The notes beneath the pieces were generated by a model, which saw only the letters and a program-made list of their open reading frames with translations, did no database searches and was not told the origin of the DNA. From NCBI RefSeq assembly GCF_011074885.1, contig NC_054687.1, forward strand, positions 744,001 through 808,000: DNA of 64,000 nt, written 5' to 3'. This document shows positions 63,815-64,000 of the stretch, one piece after another. Within the stretch, counting starts at the first letter, position 1; each line of letters begins with the position of its first letter. The DNA is from Brettanomyces bruxellensis (taxonomy: Eukaryota; Ascomycota; Pichiomycetes; Pichiales; Pichiaceae). The translations under genes and the position numbers were made by a program.

Positions 63815-64000
63815 TTAGAACAAAGCAACGACGGCAGCACCGAGCAAACCAGCACCGACGAAAGCGTCAGCCTTGGCTGCAGCACCCTCAAAGGTGGCGA
63901 CAGTGCTGTTAGCAGCAGCAGCAGCAGAAGCAGTCTCTGGGCAGTAAGTGGTAGTCAAAGTGTCAGTGACGGCAGTAGTTGTAGCAGCGGCAGCAGCGGT
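63815..64000 (-). CDS. GPI-anchored cell-wall protein, C-terminal end
   Basis: The last 61 residues of a gene that starts outside the window; stop TAA at 63815-63817. The sequence is Ala/Thr-rich (AAAAATTTAVTDTLTTTYCPET), has an NST glycosylation site, and ends AFVGAGLLGAAVVALF, a hydrophobic tail typical of GPI attachment. The TTTYCPET element occurs in yeast wall mannoproteins of the Sed1/Cwp/Tir kind. Codons are almost all GCT, ACT, GTC and TTG, the bias of highly expressed yeast genes. The family member cannot be named from this part. Confidence 0.85.
   Translation of the reverse strand, partial: TAAAAATTTAVTDTLTTTYCPETASAAAAANSTVATFEGAAAKADAFVGAGLLGAAVVALF

Overview
This is a piece of a nuclear chromosome from a budding yeast (Saccharomycotina). 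Genes are compact and mostly uninterrupted. The four introns found are short and have yeast signals: GTAAGT or GTGAGT donors, TACTAAC or TACTAAT branch points in three of them, and TAG acceptors. Typical yeast genes are present (PKC1, SPA2, TRS120, SLX4, CAC1). A peroxisomal urate oxidase, absent from Saccharomyces cerevisiae, and the mix of other genes suggest a lineage outside the Saccharomycetaceae. A member of the Pichiaceae (Brettanomyces, Ogataea or Pichia type) is my best guess, but the sequence does not prove it.

Layout. 1-10.6 kb: N-terminal part of an unrecognised Ser/Asp-rich protein, glycyl-tRNA synthetase, a GNAT-like protein, a Crh-family cell-wall transglycosylase, spliced QCR7, and an APA1/APA2-type Ap4A phosphorylase broken by a frameshift. 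11-22.5 kb, all on the minus strand: PKC1, a SEA4/Mios gene also broken by a frameshift, and TRS120. 22.6-25.7 kb: a degenerate-looking tRNA-Ala, then about 3 kb without genes that holds LTR-like remnants and a perfect 67-bp inverted repeat. 25.7-34 kb: TCD1/TCD2, a DUF1279 protein, urate oxidase and a large C2H2 regulator. 34.7-47.2 kb: a two-TM protein, then a block of replication, chromatin and repair genes (SLX4, CAC1, MCM4), spliced ATP20, ROK1 and MRPL15. 48-59.7 kb: SPA2, a GATA factor, VMA5, a THP2-like gene, spliced MDP-1 phosphatase and a spliced small membrane protein. 60.5-64 kb: three secreted or surface proteins in a row (CREG-like; an unusual 11-residue tryptophan-repeat protein; the C-terminus of a GPI wall protein).

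Genes that work together: CAC1-MCM4-ATP20 and SEA4-PKC1 keep the order and orientation they have in S. cerevisiae, and QCR7 again lies next to an APA gene, so these are old syntenic pairs. The divergent SLX4/CAC1 promoter carries a palindromic MCB box and an SCB box, which suggests shared G1/S control. PKC1, SPA2, the Crh enzyme and the GPI protein all serve cell-wall building and polarity. The most unusual items are the Trp-repeat secreted protein, the LTR and inverted-repeat region beside the tRNA, and two single-base frame breaks in otherwise intact conserved genes.
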